NCBI GenBank assembly: GCA_023423045.1
Contig: JAFAGA010000047.1
Span: 1 to 64,000, forward strand
Reading direction: 5' to 3'
DNA length: 64,000 nt
Source of the DNA: Bacillota bacterium
Lineage (GTDB): Bacteria; Bacillota; Clostridia; Lachnospirales; Lachnospiraceae
Part shown: positions 53,807 to 63,999 of the stretch, in pieces
Layout of the letters: every line of letters begins with the position of its first letter
How positions within the stretch are numbered: the first letter of the stretch is position 1
The notes under the pieces: generated by a model
Database searches by the model: none
Seen by the model: only the letters and a program-made list of their open reading frames with translations
Told to the model about the DNA's origin: nothing
Translations under genes and position numbers: made by a program

Positions 53807-55413
53807 ATGAAAAAAATCAATCGAGATTCTATCGTGTCATCGCTCTTATAATGGCGACGCTAATGGTTGTCAGCATGTTATATGGCTGTAAGAAAGAAGA
53901 CACCACTACAAAGGGTGAGGCGGTAACCAAAGACGGTAATACTGTTTCTTCAAATGAGGAGGAAAATACTGAAACAGGGAATTCCGAACCAACAAAGCTG
54001 ACAATATGGGGAAGCTGGGACGGTATGGCTGATATTCTCAATAAGCAGGAAGATGCTCCTTATTGGCAGGCTTATATGAAGGCAACAAATACGGAATTGA
54101 AATTTTTGGATACCACAGGCGGAGCAGATGCCTTATCCGCATTAATTTCATCAGGTGATTTACCGGATATTATTATTGAGTATTCCAATAATATACCGAC
54201 GGGAGTCCAGCAGAATTTGCTCGACGGTACTATTATTGCATTAAATGATGCTATTGATGCAGGCTATATGCCGAACTTTAAGGCATATTTAGAAAAAGAT
54301 CCGGAGGTAGACAGACTGATTGTCAATGACGATGGCTTATATGCCTGGGCACCTATGATTCGCGCCGTAGATTCACCGTTAGTATTCGGCGGTAATATGA
54401 TCAGACAGGATTGGTTGGATGAACTGGGCTTGCAGCAGCCCACAACTCTTCAGGAAATGGAAGATGTATTATTGGCATTTAAAGAGAAAAAGGGCAGCAC
54501 TTCCGGATATTCCTTTGCATCTAATTATTCCTACCTTGTAATGGCACATGGCATTGTAGAAGGAATGTATGTAGATGCAGACGGTAAGGTTCAATACGGA
54601 TGCATCCAGGAGGGATACAAGAATTTTCTGACAATGTTTAATGATTGGTATAATAAGGGAATTCTTGATCCGGATGGTTTCACACAAAATGTTGATGCAT
54701 TCTACGCGAAAATAGCATCCGGGCAGACCGGTCTGGTCTTTGGGTATACAGGCAGTGAATTAGGAAAAATTGAGGCAATGAAATCGGAATATCCGGATAT
54801 GGATTACCAGCCAATTCCAAATCCTGTAATTCATAAAGGAGACGGCTATCCGGTAGATGTAAGTGCATATCGGGTTAATAACATAGGCGCAATGATAACA
54901 AGTTCCTGCAATAATGTTGAGGCTGCTGCCAAATTCCTTGATTATATTTATAGCGATGAAGGAATTATGCTTTCAAATTATGGTCAGGAGGGAATTACCT
55001 ATACCATAGAGAACGGCGAGCCAAAGTTAACTGATTTTGTACTTAAGAATCCGGATGGTTTAAGCCATCAACAGGCACTATCCCTATATGCCGGTTATAA
55101 GAACAAACCCTTCATCACCTTATTCCAGGTATATCCATTAGAGGTACAGCAGAAGTCTCTTGAAGTATGGGCGACCCCGGATGCCAAAATCAAAATGATG
55201 CCGCCGATAACCATGACCTCCGAGGAAACGGATGAGTATAATTCAATTATGATGGACATCAATACCTATGTTAATGAAAACAAGCTGAAATTCATCTATG
55301 GATCACAATCGATCGATACGTTTAATGATTTTGTTGCAGCAATTAAGAAAATGGGAATTGATCGGGCAATTGAGCTTCAGCAGGCCACATATGACAGATA
55401 TATCAGCAGATAA
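53807..55413 (+). pseudogene. Sugar-binding lipoprotein with a frameshift in its signal peptide
   Basis: From 53851 the frame encodes an intact sugar-binding protein of the same type as the one at 22059, with lipobox MLYGC. Its natural start ATG at 53807, which has GGAGG upstream, is in another frame and stops after 14 codons. Adding one A to the A7 run at 53810-53816 restores a continuous signal peptide into the lipobox. As written, translation would have to begin at 53851 without a ribosome site and lack the charged N-terminus. It may be a real lesion or a homopolymer sequencing error. Confidence 0.8.
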
Positions 55414-55446
55414 GAAATAATTTAAGCTTATAAAATAATGATATGC

Positions 55447-55491
55447 AGACCAGGAGGCGGCGCAGGTTTATAAAGAGCCGCCTCCTGGTCT
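55447..55491 (+). terminator. 15-bp GC-rich hairpin between binding-protein and permease genes
   Basis: AGACCAGGAGGCGGC (55447-55461) is the exact reverse complement of 55477-55491, followed by CTAAAAAAT. In intact operons such a hairpin lowers permease expression relative to the binding protein; the tail is A-rich rather than T-rich. Confidence 0.7.
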
Positions 55492-55546
55492 CTAAAAAAT
55501 ATAATTAAAGGATTGTAAATTATCTTTCTCGAAAATATGTACCGGA

Positions 55547-55885
55547 ATGGAGAATAATATGATAAATAAGAATACAGGTTTTTTTAAACGCTTGAGCAAA
55601 GACCTGGTGAGAAATAAGAATTTGTATATTATGTTGCTTCCTGTAATATTATATTACCTTATCTTTTGCTATTTCCCATTCTACGGAGCTCAGATAGCTT
55701 TTCGTAATTTTAAGCCGAGAGCCGGTATTTTGGGGAGTGAGTGGGTTGGACTGGCAAACTTTAAAGCCTTTTTTACCGGTGTGTTTTTTACCCGATTGGT
55801 ACGCAATACCCTGTCTATCAATATACTTAATTTAATAATAGGATTTCCCGCTCCTATCCTATTGGCATTATTATCGCTTTCATAA
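55547..55885 (+). pseudogene. Truncated LplB-type permease
   Basis: The N-terminal 105 residues align with the permease at 24745 through FPAPILLALL, including membrane segments 1 and 2, then the frame ends at 55885 in SLS. About 200 residues, including the ATPase-contact loop, are missing. The sequence after the break aligns in another frame with the interior of an LplC-type permease, so a deletion has fused the two genes out of frame. The ATG at 55547 or the one at 55559 may be the start. Confidence 0.85.
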
Positions 55886-56679
55886 CCCTGTATCCTTTTG
55901 CCTATGTTGTATTTGCGTCCATAAGTGACCCTATTAAAATAATGAGTAATCAAGGTATTTTATTTTGGCCGGATGGTTTTTCTTTAATTGCATATAAAAA
56001 AGTGTTTCAAAATCCGTCAATTTATATTGGTTACGCAAATACATTATTTTATGTTATCATAGGTACGGCGATTAACATATATGCAACGGCTTCAGCTGCT
56101 TATGTATTATCAAGGCAGAATCTGATGCTAAAAAAGTTTTTTTCAATCATGTTCATATTCACAATGTATTTCAGCGGCGGGTTGATCCCATCTTATTTAT
56201 TGATGGATCAATTGGGATTGGTGAATAATCGAATGGGGTTAATTCTCCCCGTAGCCGTAAGCACCTATAATCTGCTGATTATGACTACCGGATTTCAGAG
56301 TATCTCAGCGGCATTAGAGGAATCCGCCAAAATTGACGGAGCAGGCAGCTGGACAATTTTAACCCGTATTATAGTTCCTCTCGCTAAACCTACCATTATG
56401 GTAATCATGCTGTATTATGCGGTAGGACATTGGAATTCCTGGTTTCGAGCCATGATTTATATCAGAGATTCCGATAAGATGCCGTTACAGTTATTATTAA
56501 GAAATATTTTAACAAGAAGCCAGCTGGGTGCAATGGCCGGCAATACTGATGTTGAAGATGTCGGTACCACAATAAAGTATGCGACAATTATCGTATCCAC
56601 CATTCCGATTTTATGCATTTATCCGATGATTCAAAAGCATTTTGTTCAGGGCGTTATGATCGGGGCGATAAAGGAATAA
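55861..56679 (+). pseudogene. LplC-type permease lacking its start
   Basis: From the break the frame reads IGIIIAFITLYPFAYVVF, which matches the first membrane segment of the permease at 23834 (LLGIITLYPFIYIL), and runs to the intact end QGVMIGAIKE. The ATPase-contact loop ESAKIDGAGSWTIL is present. The first about 15-20 residues, the start codon and the ribosome site are missing. An internal ATG at 55942 could start a shortened product lacking the first membrane segment, but its ribosome site is poor. Confidence 0.85.
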
Positions 56680-56774
56680 AACCAACAAGGAGAATCTTTT
56701 AGAATCATCTTGCATTCTTTCTCATCCTATATTAAAATATAGTGGATTGCTAGATAAAAGGAGGTTATTTGACA

Positions 56775-56942
56775 ATGGCATATACTATTAACGATGATTG
56801 CATTAGCTGTGGCGCATGTACAGATTCATGCCCTACCGGATCAATTTCCGAAGGAGCTACTCGCTATGAAATTGATCCCGATTCATGCATCGATTGTGGC
56901 GCATGTGCAGATACATGCCCTACCGGCGCAATTTCAGCATAG
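56775..56942 (+). CDS. 2[4Fe-4S] ferredoxin
   Basis: This 55-residue electron carrier has two CxxCxxCxxxCP clusters, at CISCGACTDSCP (residues 9-20) and CIDCGACADTCP (about 38-49), the classic clostridial ferredoxin layout. GGAGG lies about 10 bases before the ATG. It is followed by a clear terminator and preceded by the broken transporter, with which it has no evident link. It serves low-potential electron transfer, for example with pyruvate:ferredoxin oxidoreductase or hydrogenase. Confidence 0.93.
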   Translation: MAYTINDDCISCGACTDSCPTGSISEGATRYEIDPDSCIDCGACADTCPTGAISA

Positions 56943-56953
56943 TCAAGCTTACA

Positions 56954-57008
56954 TAAAAAGAGAGTGAAGCCTTACGATACTATTCGTATGCGTCTCACTC
57001 TCTTTTTA
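56954..57008. terminator. Bidirectional terminator between ferredoxin and MerR-like genes
   Basis: TAAAAAGAGAGTGA (56954-56967) pairs with TCACTCTCTTTTTA (56995-57008), so a T-rich tail exists in both directions. It ends the ferredoxin gene and, on the other strand, the gene ending at 57055. Confidence 0.85.
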
Positions 57009-57054
57009 TACATGGCATATCTTCTTCCCGTCTTCCGTCTTTTGACTTGCTGGC

Positions 57055-57771
57055 TTAAATATATATCTTGTTCTTTTTGAAGAATTTAGATTTCTTTTTA
57101 TGATCCACCGTTGCCGCCGACATCATCCTGCTCTTCTGATAATCCCTCAGTGTTGCGTCAAATTTGCGGTAACGTTCCTCTTCCTTCTCCTCCTGCAGCC
57201 GCATCAAATAATTCATTTCCTTGATTACACCGTCCGTTACATTGGCGCCGATATCCTGTGAAAGAGCTTCATTGTTCTCCCTCAGGGCCTCCAATACAAT
57301 ATGACTCAACACCGCTTTGAACTGCTCCATCTTCGTGTTTGATCCTTCGGTGATCTCATTTTTTTCATTTTCTGCAATTAAGCTTGTACCACTTTCATTC
57401 ACAGGTTCTTCCTTTTCCAGTTCACCCTGCTTCTTCTCATCCTCCACAATATTCTGCCCTTTCCCGTCCTGCCGCATGTTTTTCTCCTTCCCATCCTGTT
57501 TTTCTCCCAGAAATAGCTCTGCCTGTGCATCAAGCATCTCCGGCTTATCTAAATTAGATATAAGCATCTTAATAGCCTTGAGCTGAAATCCCTGTTCCTT
57601 TAGCACCTTGACCTTTTTAAAAAGCTCAATATCCGCTTCTTTGTAATATCGCTGTTCCATTTCATTTCGGGAAATCGGTAGACCCAGCTGCTTTTGCCAG
57701 TACCTGAGAACATGGGCTTCTACATCGACACGCTTTGAGGCCTCAGAAATCATATACCTAACTTCCTCCAC
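57055..57771 (-). CDS. MerR-like HTH protein with coiled C-terminus
   Basis: The first about 75 residues form a MerR winged helix (SEASKRVDVEAHVLRYWQKQ, then QRYYKEADIELFKKVKVLKE). A low-complexity Lys/Glu/Gln-rich linker (about 90-150) and a helical region (155-235) ending in basic KKKSKFFKKNK follow. No metal or ligand cysteines are seen, so it is not a classic metal sensor; its layout recalls RacA-type chromosome or DUF3967 proteins. The start was set at the GTG at 57771, 7 bases after GGGAGGG; a further GTG at 57807 lacks a site. It follows dnaB on the same strand. Confidence 0.8.
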   Translation of the reverse strand: MEEVRYMISEASKRVDVEAHVLRYWQKQLGLPISRNEMEQRYYKEADIELFKKVKVLKEQGFQLKAIKMLISNLDKPEMLDAQAELFLGEKQDGKEKNMRQDGKGQNIVEDEKKQGELEKEEPVNESGTSLIAENEKNEITEGSNTKMEQFKAVLSHIVLEALRENNEALSQDIGANVTDGVIKEMNYLMRLQEEKEEERYRKFDATLRDYQKSRMMSAATVDHKKKSKFFKKNKIYI

Positions 57772-57943
57772 TCCAATACCCTCCCTTATTATGTAATTAT
57801 TTTCCACTTTTTACATTATAACATAGCAAACTTCAATTGCAATACACTTTCCACATATTCCCATATAACTTGTCGACATAAAAAAAGGAAACCTCAAAGA
57901 AGTTCCCTCTTTTCTACAGTTTAAGGACACTATATCCCGGCAA

Positions 57944-59272
57944 TCATCGTTCCAGATTGGCAAATTTGGTAAATTGCGCCTGCCATGCAAGCTTTACGGT
58001 ACCCACCGGACCGTTTCTCTGCTTACCTATGATAATTTCCGAAACACCGGGCTCCTCGGTATCCCTGTTATAATAATCATCCCGGTAGATGAACATTACT
58101 ACGTCGGCATCCTGCTCGATGGCTCCGGATTCACGAAGGTCGGACAGCATCGGACGCTTATCCGGGCGCTGCTCCACCGCCCGGCTGAGCTGGGATAAGG
58201 CCACTACCGGCACATTAATCTCTCTGGCCAGGGATTTCAGCGATCTGGAGATCTCGGATATCTCCTGCTGTCTTGATTCGGATTTCTTGCTGCCCGTCAT
58301 TAGCTGGAGGTAGTCGATGATGATTAATCCAAGATTTTTCTCCAGCTTCAGCTTGCGGCATTTGGACCTGAGCTCACTTACGGATATGGCGGAGGTATCG
58401 TCTATGACCAGGTTGGAATTGCCGACAATACGGGCGCTTTCCATCAGCAGTGCCCAATCATCACCGGATAAATTACCGGTACGGATCGCCTGGGAATCCA
58501 CTCTGGAATTCATCGCCAGAATACGCTTTACCAACTGGTCCTGGGACATCTCCAAGCTGAAGACAACCGTTGTCACATTGGATTTTAATGCGACATACTC
58601 CGCAATATTAAGTACAAATGCAGTCTTACCCATGGAGGGTCTGGCCGCAATCAAAATTAAATCCGAGGGCTGCAGGCCTGCTGTTTTATAATCCAAATCA
58701 TAGAAGCCCGTTGCGATTCCCGTAACGCTTCCCTGATTCTTAGCCGCCGCCTCGATACTGTCGATGGAGCGCAGCACCACCTCCCGGATATCCGTAAACT
58801 CCTTGGTTCCCCGGTTCTGTACAATATCAAATACCTGCTTTTCCGTCTTCTCCAGAATGACATCCAGCCTCTCTTTATCCAGATAGCACTCATTGGCCGT
58901 TTCTTCCGTCACTTTGATCAAACGGCGAAGAACTGCTTTATCCCGGACAATTTGGGCATAATACCTCACGTTAGCGGAGGTAGGCACTGCCGTAACCAAA
59001 TCCCGGATAAACTCCAGACTGCAAACCTGGGGCGGAACATCCTTTTCCTTCAACCGGTCCTGGAGTGTAACCAGATCCACCGGCTTTCCCTCATTATACA
59101 GCTCCAGCATCGTCTCATAAAGAATTGCATACTGCTGTTCATAAAAATCTGTGCTGCTGATTACCTCGGAGGCCGACACAATCGCATCCTTATCCATAAT
59201 CATGGAGCCGATTACAGATTGTTCCGCCTCCGCACTGTGAGGAAGTATTCTTTTTATAAATGATTCATCCAT
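57944..59272 (-). CDS. dnaB: Replicative DNA helicase DnaB
   Basis: DnaB unwinds DNA at the fork as a hexamer. An N-terminal helical DnaB-N domain (about 1-110) and a RecA-like ATPase follow, with Walker A RPSMGKTA at 211-218, Walker B LIIIDYLQLM, the loop SQLSRAVEQRPDKRPMLSDL, and the R-finger region near QRNGPVG. The start at 59272 has GGAGG 5 bases upstream. The 442-residue length is normal and no intein is present. It lies downstream of rplI and gdpP, the usual gene order in Firmicutes. Confidence 0.97.
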   Translation of the reverse strand: MDESFIKRILPHSAEAEQSVIGSMIMDKDAIVSASEVISSTDFYEQQYAILYETMLELYNEGKPVDLVTLQDRLKEKDVPPQVCSLEFIRDLVTAVPTSANVRYYAQIVRDKAVLRRLIKVTEETANECYLDKERLDVILEKTEKQVFDIVQNRGTKEFTDIREVVLRSIDSIEAAAKNQGSVTGIATGFYDLDYKTAGLQPSDLILIAARPSMGKTAFVLNIAEYVALKSNVTTVVFSLEMSQDQLVKRILAMNSRVDSQAIRTGNLSGDDWALLMESARIVGNSNLVIDDTSAISVSELRSKCRKLKLEKNLGLIIIDYLQLMTGSKKSESRQQEISEISRSLKSLAREINVPVVALSQLSRAVEQRPDKRPMLSDLRESGAIEQDADVVMFIYRDDYYNRDTEEPGVSEIIIGKQRNGPVGTVKLAWQAQFTKFANLER

Positions 59273-59355
59273 TGGTACCTCCATTCCTGCGCCTAACCCG
59301 TGCGAATTCGGGATTGCGCCAGCTGCGCATGCGAAAGCTCCGTATTTATTCTCAC

Positions 59356-59378
59356 AAAAAGAAGTGGCCTCCCACTTC
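59356..59378 (-). terminator. Terminator of the gdpP-rplI operon
   Basis: On the minus strand GAAGTGG pairs with CCACTTC around a 4-base loop (59361-59378), followed by T5. It lies between rplI and dnaB, so dnaB probably has its own promoter or is reached by read-through. Confidence 0.7.
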
Positions 59379-59502
59379 CTCTTGTATCAGATATTATCCC
59401 TAACCATAATGCTTCTGCTTTATTATACGGATTACATTACTTCCGGTTTCTTACAACTGATGATACTATTTCTATCTTATTTCTATTGTATCCGCTTGAT
59501 TA

Positions 59503-59582
59503 GTTACTGTTCACTCCACTGCAAAATACAGCAGTTCCATGACCAGTAACACGCTTCGCATTTGTGGCCTATGAACAGTAAC
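59503..59582. repeat. 80-bp element with GTTACTGTTCA terminal inverted repeats
   Basis: GTTACTGTTCA at 59503-59513 is the exact reverse complement of 59572-59582. Inside, a related arm CCAGTAAC (59546-59551 region) and the pair ACTGC/GCAGT form a cloverleaf-like fold. The same ends occur at 21854-22058. It abuts the rplI stop codon at 59588. Confidence 0.55.
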
Positions 59583-59587
59583 CTTGA

Positions 59588-60034
59588 TTATACCGCTTCT
59601 ACCTTCACCTTCATCTCTGCGGTCACCTGGGGGTGAAGCTTCACCGGTACGGTGTAGGATCCGGCATTCTTAATCGGATCGTTAAGCTGCAGCTTCTTCT
59701 TATCCAACTCCAGATTGAATTGCTTCTTTGCCGCCTCAGCGATTTCCTTGGTAGATACGGAGCCGAAGGTCTTGCCGCCTTCACCGGCCTTGATGGATAC
59801 CTTAATGGTAAGCCCCTCCAGCTTCTTGCCAAACTCCTTCGCTTCCTCTAAAATCTCCTTCTGCCGCTTCTCCTCGGCCGCTTTCTGCATATTCAAATCA
59901 TAAAGGTTCTGCTTTGTCGCCTCCATGCCAAGCTTTTTAGGAAGAATGAAGTTCCTGGCATAACCATCGCTGACCTTAACAATCTCACCCTTCTTTCCAA
60001 GGGACTTTACATCCTGTGTTAAAATAATTTCCAT
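59588..60034 (-). CDS. rplI: 50S ribosomal protein bL9
   Basis: Length 148 residues, typical for bL9, with the N-terminal MEIILTQDVKSLGKKGEIVK and GYARNFILPK that bind 23S rRNA, a long connecting helix (about 40-75), and the C-terminal domain with GKTFGSVS. AAAGGAG precedes the ATG. It is 30 bases after gdpP and co-transcribed with it. Confidence 0.97.
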   Translation of the reverse strand: MEIILTQDVKSLGKKGEIVKVSDGYARNFILPKKLGMEATKQNLYDLNMQKAAEEKRQKEILEEAKEFGKKLEGLTIKVSIKAGEGGKTFGSVSTKEIAEAAKKQFNLELDKKKLQLNDPIKNAGSYTVPVKLHPQVTAEMKVKVEAV

Positions 60035-60063
60035 GTCTGTCTCTCCTTTATCATCAAATTAAG

Positions 60064-62124
60064 CTACAATTCTCCTTCTTCATGCATCTTTGTTAAAGTA
60101 GCCTTCAGCTTCATGATAGCATCCTGAATTGTTGTGCTTTCTAATTGTGCCCCGGCAACGCTCAAGTGGCCTCCGCCGCCCATCTTCTCCATAATAATCT
60201 GAACATTGACCTCATCAATGGATCTGGCGCTGATATATATTTTATCATTAAAGTCCGTCAAAACAAAGGTGGCCTTAATATCATTGATATTCAGAAGCTC
60301 GTTGGCAACCTGGGCTCCCAATATCATCGGACTGTCTGCCTCAGTGCCCCCGCAGACAGCAATGGCAAAATGCTCCAGGTAAAGCTCCGTGCTGCTGATG
60401 GCATCCGCCTTAATCTTAAAATCCGACATCTCACTGCGGAAGGATTTACGTATCCTGGTTACATCCGCACCGCTTCTTCTCAAATAGGCCGCCGCTTCAA
60501 AAGTGCGGACACCGGTCTTGGTCAGAAAATTATTGGTATCAATCATAATTCCCGCATAAAGCGCATCCGCTTCCACAGGCTTTAGCTTCAGATTTCCACC
60601 GATATATTGCATAATTTCCGCAATCATCTCACTGGTAGAGGAGGCATAGGGCTCCACGTATGAAAGCACGGCCGTATCAATCGCCTCATTGGTCTGGCGA
60701 TGATGGTCAAAGATTACAATTGTCTTGGTATAATCCAGCAGCTCCGCACACTCCAGATAGCTTGGACGATTAACATCCACAATGACCAGAAGGGTATTGT
60801 TGTCCACAATCTCCCTGGCCTGATCATTTTTGAGAAACATATCCTCCTCATAATCCGGATTGCCCACAAAACGGTTCATCATGGGGCGAAGAGAAGAAGT
60901 CACCTCATTGATTACAATATGCACCTTTTTATTAAAGGATTTGGCGATACGGTAGACACCCACGGCAGAACCCAGGGAATCTACATCGCCGATTTTGTGG
61001 CCCATAATAACAACCTTATCCTTGGCTTCCACAAATTCACGAAAAGCATGGGCCTTTACCCTGGCCTTTACTCTTGTGCTCTTCTCCACGGAGATACTCT
61101 TTCCTCCGTAATAGCAGATCTTCTCCCGGTCCTTCACCACCGCCTGGTCCCCTCCTCTGCCCAGGGCCAGGTCAATGGCAGCTCTTGCATATTCATAACC
61201 GCTGATATAAGTATCAGCATTCACACCAAGACCGATACTTATGGTCACGGACATGTCGTTACCGATATTGACTCCCCTGACTTCCTCCAGAACCGAGAAC
61301 TTGCTCGTCTGCAGATAGGGCAGGTACTTTTGCTGAAATACAAAGATATATTTGTCCTTTTCCAGCTTTTTAATAATTGCATCAATACTCTGCATGTATT
61401 TGTTGATCTTACGGTCAACCAGCGCCGTCAGCAGGGAACGCCTTACTTCATCGATACTTTCAAGGGCTTCCTCATAATTATCAATATACAGAAGTCCGGT
61501 CACCAGCTTCTGCTCCTTATTCTCCTTTAAAAGGGAGATAATCTCGGTTTCATCATAGAGATACATTGCGATTAACGCATTGCGGTCATCCCAGGCGCTC
61601 TCTGCATCCAGCAGGTTAAAGGTGATATCGTCCTCAAAATCAGGTGCGATAATCTTACGCAGCAGAACCTTGTAATTGCGGCCGTGAAGTACGATATGGA
61701 GCACCTCATCCTTCTCTTTCTTCGGCAGGATGTCCTCGGTAATCTCCGGTATGATATTGGCGATAGAGCGTTTGGCTGCACTTCTCTCCTGAATGATATC
61801 CATAAATTCATCATTCCCCCACTGCATCCTTCCCTCCAGATCCAGAATAGCATAGGGGAGATTCAGTTCCTTAAGCAGACGCTTCTGCACCTGACCGTAA
61901 TCCATAGCATAGCGGACCAGCTCGGCAGCAATTTTATGGCGCTTCGCCAGATAGATCGTCATAGCCAACGCAAAATATACGGCGGTAAATGCAGTCATAA
62001 CATATCCTGCCAACTTGTCTATGAGATAAATACTCAGATTCATGCACAATAACACTGATGTCAATATAACGGGCCATAATAAATATGCTCCAAGCGCACC
62101 TCTAAGTTTTAGTCTACGGTTCAT
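60064..62124 (-). CDS. gdpP: Cyclic-di-AMP phosphodiesterase GdpP
   Basis: GdpP hydrolyses c-di-AMP to pApA. Two membrane segments (about 12-35 and 40-60) are followed by a degenerate PAS domain (about 85-165), a degenerate GGDEF domain (about 180-320, with no GGDEF motif), a DHH domain (about 370-520; GHKIGDVD at 375-382, DHH at 473-475) and DHHA1 with GGGGHLSVAGAQ near 650. The length of 686 residues fits. AAGGAG lies 8 bases upstream of the ATG. It is the first gene of the cluster with rplI and dnaB. The DHH metal-binding motifs are intact, so it should be active. Confidence 0.95.
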   Translation of the reverse strand: MNRRLKLRGALGAYLLWPVILTSVLLCMNLSIYLIDKLAGYVMTAFTAVYFALAMTIYLAKRHKIAAELVRYAMDYGQVQKRLLKELNLPYAILDLEGRMQWGNDEFMDIIQERSAAKRSIANIIPEITEDILPKKEKDEVLHIVLHGRNYKVLLRKIIAPDFEDDITFNLLDAESAWDDRNALIAMYLYDETEIISLLKENKEQKLVTGLLYIDNYEEALESIDEVRRSLLTALVDRKINKYMQSIDAIIKKLEKDKYIFVFQQKYLPYLQTSKFSVLEEVRGVNIGNDMSVTISIGLGVNADTYISGYEYARAAIDLALGRGGDQAVVKDREKICYYGGKSISVEKSTRVKARVKAHAFREFVEAKDKVVIMGHKIGDVDSLGSAVGVYRIAKSFNKKVHIVINEVTSSLRPMMNRFVGNPDYEEDMFLKNDQAREIVDNNTLLVIVDVNRPSYLECAELLDYTKTIVIFDHHRQTNEAIDTAVLSYVEPYASSTSEMIAEIMQYIGGNLKLKPVEADALYAGIMIDTNNFLTKTGVRTFEAAAYLRRSGADVTRIRKSFRSEMSDFKIKADAISSTELYLEHFAIAVCGGTEADSPMILGAQVANELLNINDIKATFVLTDFNDKIYISARSIDEVNVQIIMEKMGGGGHLSVAGAQLESTTIQDAIMKLKATLTKMHEEGEL

Positions 62125-62403
62125 AATAAATACTCCTTGAGTCTGGTATACAGAATTAATCGCAGCATGAATACAGGAACAACTTATAGAAATCTTTTGT
62201 CTATGTACACAGGGACAGGTTGAATCGTCTTTCCGCCTATCTTGTACATTATAACATTAAAATACCATTCTTTAAAGACAAATTATCGAAACCATTTTTT
62301 TGATTATAGCATATTCCACAGTATTTGTCAGTTTCATTTCATAAATATTTACTTTACATTTTGATTATATTGACCGCATCCATCGTATTCTTAAAGCCAA
62401 AAA

Positions 62404-62446
62404 ATAAAAAAAGCCGTTACATAAACTCCTCATGCAACGGCTTTTC
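62404..62446 (-). terminator. Terminator of ahpF
   Basis: On the minus strand AAAAGCCGTTGCAT pairs with ATGTAACGGCTTTT around a loop, followed by a T7 run and TATTTTTT. Its strength fits a highly expressed stress gene. Confidence 0.9.
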
Positions 62447-62472
62447 TTCCCATCTTTTTATATGGTATCCTA

Positions 62473-63999
62473 TTAACTTCTTATAAGATAATCAAAAGCA
62501 CTCAGCGCTGCGTTGGCGCCGGAACCCATGGATATGACAATCTGCTTATAGGGACTGTTGGAACAGTCGCCTGCGGCAAATACTCCCGGAAGATTGGTTG
62601 AATTGTGGGGGTCTACCATGATTTCACCCATGCGGTTACGTTCGACCGTATCACCGAGCCAATCCGTATTCGCCACCAAACCGATCTGGACAAATACGCC
62701 CTGCAGTCCGATATGGTGTTCTTCCCCTGTCCCACGATCCATATAAGTAATACCATCCACCTTATTGCTTCCGGTAATCTCCTTTGTCTGAACATTCTTC
62801 AAAACCGTAACATTAGGCAGGCTGTAAAGACGTTGCTGAAGCACCGCATCCGCCTTAAGCTCCGGCAAAAACTCCAGAACCGTCACATGCTTGGCAATTC
62901 CTGCAAGATCAATGGCTGCCTCAATACCGGAATTACCGCCTCCGATCACCGCCAAATCCTTATCCTTAAACAACGGGCCGTCACAATGGGGACAATATGC
63001 CACTCCCTTATTCTTGAATTCCTGCTCTCCGGGCACTCCGACATTCCTCCAGCGGGCTCCCGTAGAAAGAATCACTGTCTTACTCTTCAATACGGCACCG
63101 CTCTCAAGAGTAACCTCAAGAAACTCCTTCTTCTCCAAAGCCTTGGCACGCTGTCCGCTCATAATGTCCACAGGATATCTTTTAACATGCTCCTCCAGGT
63201 TGGCTGCCAGCTGCGGTCCTTCCACATAGGGGACGCTGATCAGATTCTCAATTCCAAGGGTATCTCTTACCTGTCCTCCAAAGCGTTCTGCTACAATACC
63301 GGTCCGTATTCCCTTTCTGGCGGCATAAATGGCCGCACTGGCACCTGCGGGCCCTCCTCCGACTACAAGCACGTCATAGGGCTCCTTTTGCTCCAGCTCC
63401 GAGGTATCCGGGGCACTTCCCAGCTTTGCAAGAATTTCCTCCAGGGTCATCCGGCCGCTTCCAAAGAATTCTCCGTTCAGGTAGACCGACGGCACCGCCA
63501 TAACGTCCTTGCTTTCGACTTCCTCCTTATAGGCGGCTCCGTCAATCATGGTGTGCGTAATGCCCGAATTATATATACTCATCAGATTCAGCGCCTGAAC
63601 CACTTCAGGGCAATTGTGGCAGCTTAAGCTGATATAGGTTTCAAAATGATATTGCTCTTTGATTCCTTTTATCTGGTCCAGTACCTTGGGTTCTACCTTC
63701 GGCGCTCTGCCGCTGACCTGAAGAAGAGCCAGCACCAAAGAAGTAAACTCATGACCCAGGGGGATACCCGCAAAGACCACTCCTGTATTCTCTCCCGGGC
63801 GGTTGACGCTAAAGCTCGGTATTCTGGCTAAAACTCCCCGGTCCACCTTGATCCTGGAGGACATGGAAGCCAATTCTTCTACCAGGTCCGCAAGCTTCCC
63901 GGAGGTATCATCGCCGCCTGTGCTCAGCTTAATCTCCACATCACCTTCCATGAGCTTTAGATACTCCTCCAGTTGTCCTTTAATCTCCGCATCCAGCAT
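62473..63999 (-). CDS. ahpF: Alkyl hydroperoxide reductase subunit F
   Basis: AhpF passes electrons from NAD(P)H through FAD and two disulfides to the peroxidase AhpC. The N-terminal thioredoxin-like half has CHNC at 127-130, the FAD site GGGPAG is at 214-219, the redox pair CPHC at 336-339, and the NAD site GGGNSG at 353-358. The 508-residue protein starts [18 protein letters not shown], which matches family N-termini, so the start at 63999 next to the window edge is likely real. AhpC would be expected just outside the window, upstream on this strand. Confidence 0.96.
   Translation of the reverse strand: MLDAEIKGQLEEYLKLMEGDVEIKLSTGGDDTSGKLADLVEELASMSSRIKVDRGVLARIPSFSVNRPGENTGVVFAGIPLGHEFTSLVLALLQVSGRAPKVEPKVLDQIKGIKEQYHFETYISLSCHNCPEVVQALNLMSIYNSGITHTMIDGAAYKEEVESKDVMAVPSVYLNGEFFGSGRMTLEEILAKLGSAPDTSELEQKEPYDVLVVGGGPAGASAAIYAARKGIRTGIVAERFGGQVRDTLGIENLISVPYVEGPQLAANLEEHVKRYPVDIMSGQRAKALEKKEFLEVTLESGAVLKSKTVILSTGARWRNVGVPGEQEFKNKGVAYCPHCDGPLFKDKDLAVIGGGNSGIEAAIDLAGIAKHVTVLEFLPELKADAVLQQRLYSLPNVTVLKNVQTKEITGSNKVDGITYMDRGTGEEHHIGLQGVFVQIGLVANTDWLGDTVERNRMGEIMVDPHNSTNLPGVFAAGDCSNSPYKQIVISMGSGANAALSAFDYLIRS

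Noticed and set aside
60700..61530. 276-codon open frame opposite gdpP
   Set aside because: Antisense to an intact, well-recognised gene; no ribosome site and no recognisable motifs.
62605..63627. 340-codon open frame opposite ahpF
   Set aside because: It lies wholly antisense to a clearly identified enzyme, has no ribosome site and a composition typical of a complementary-strand shadow.
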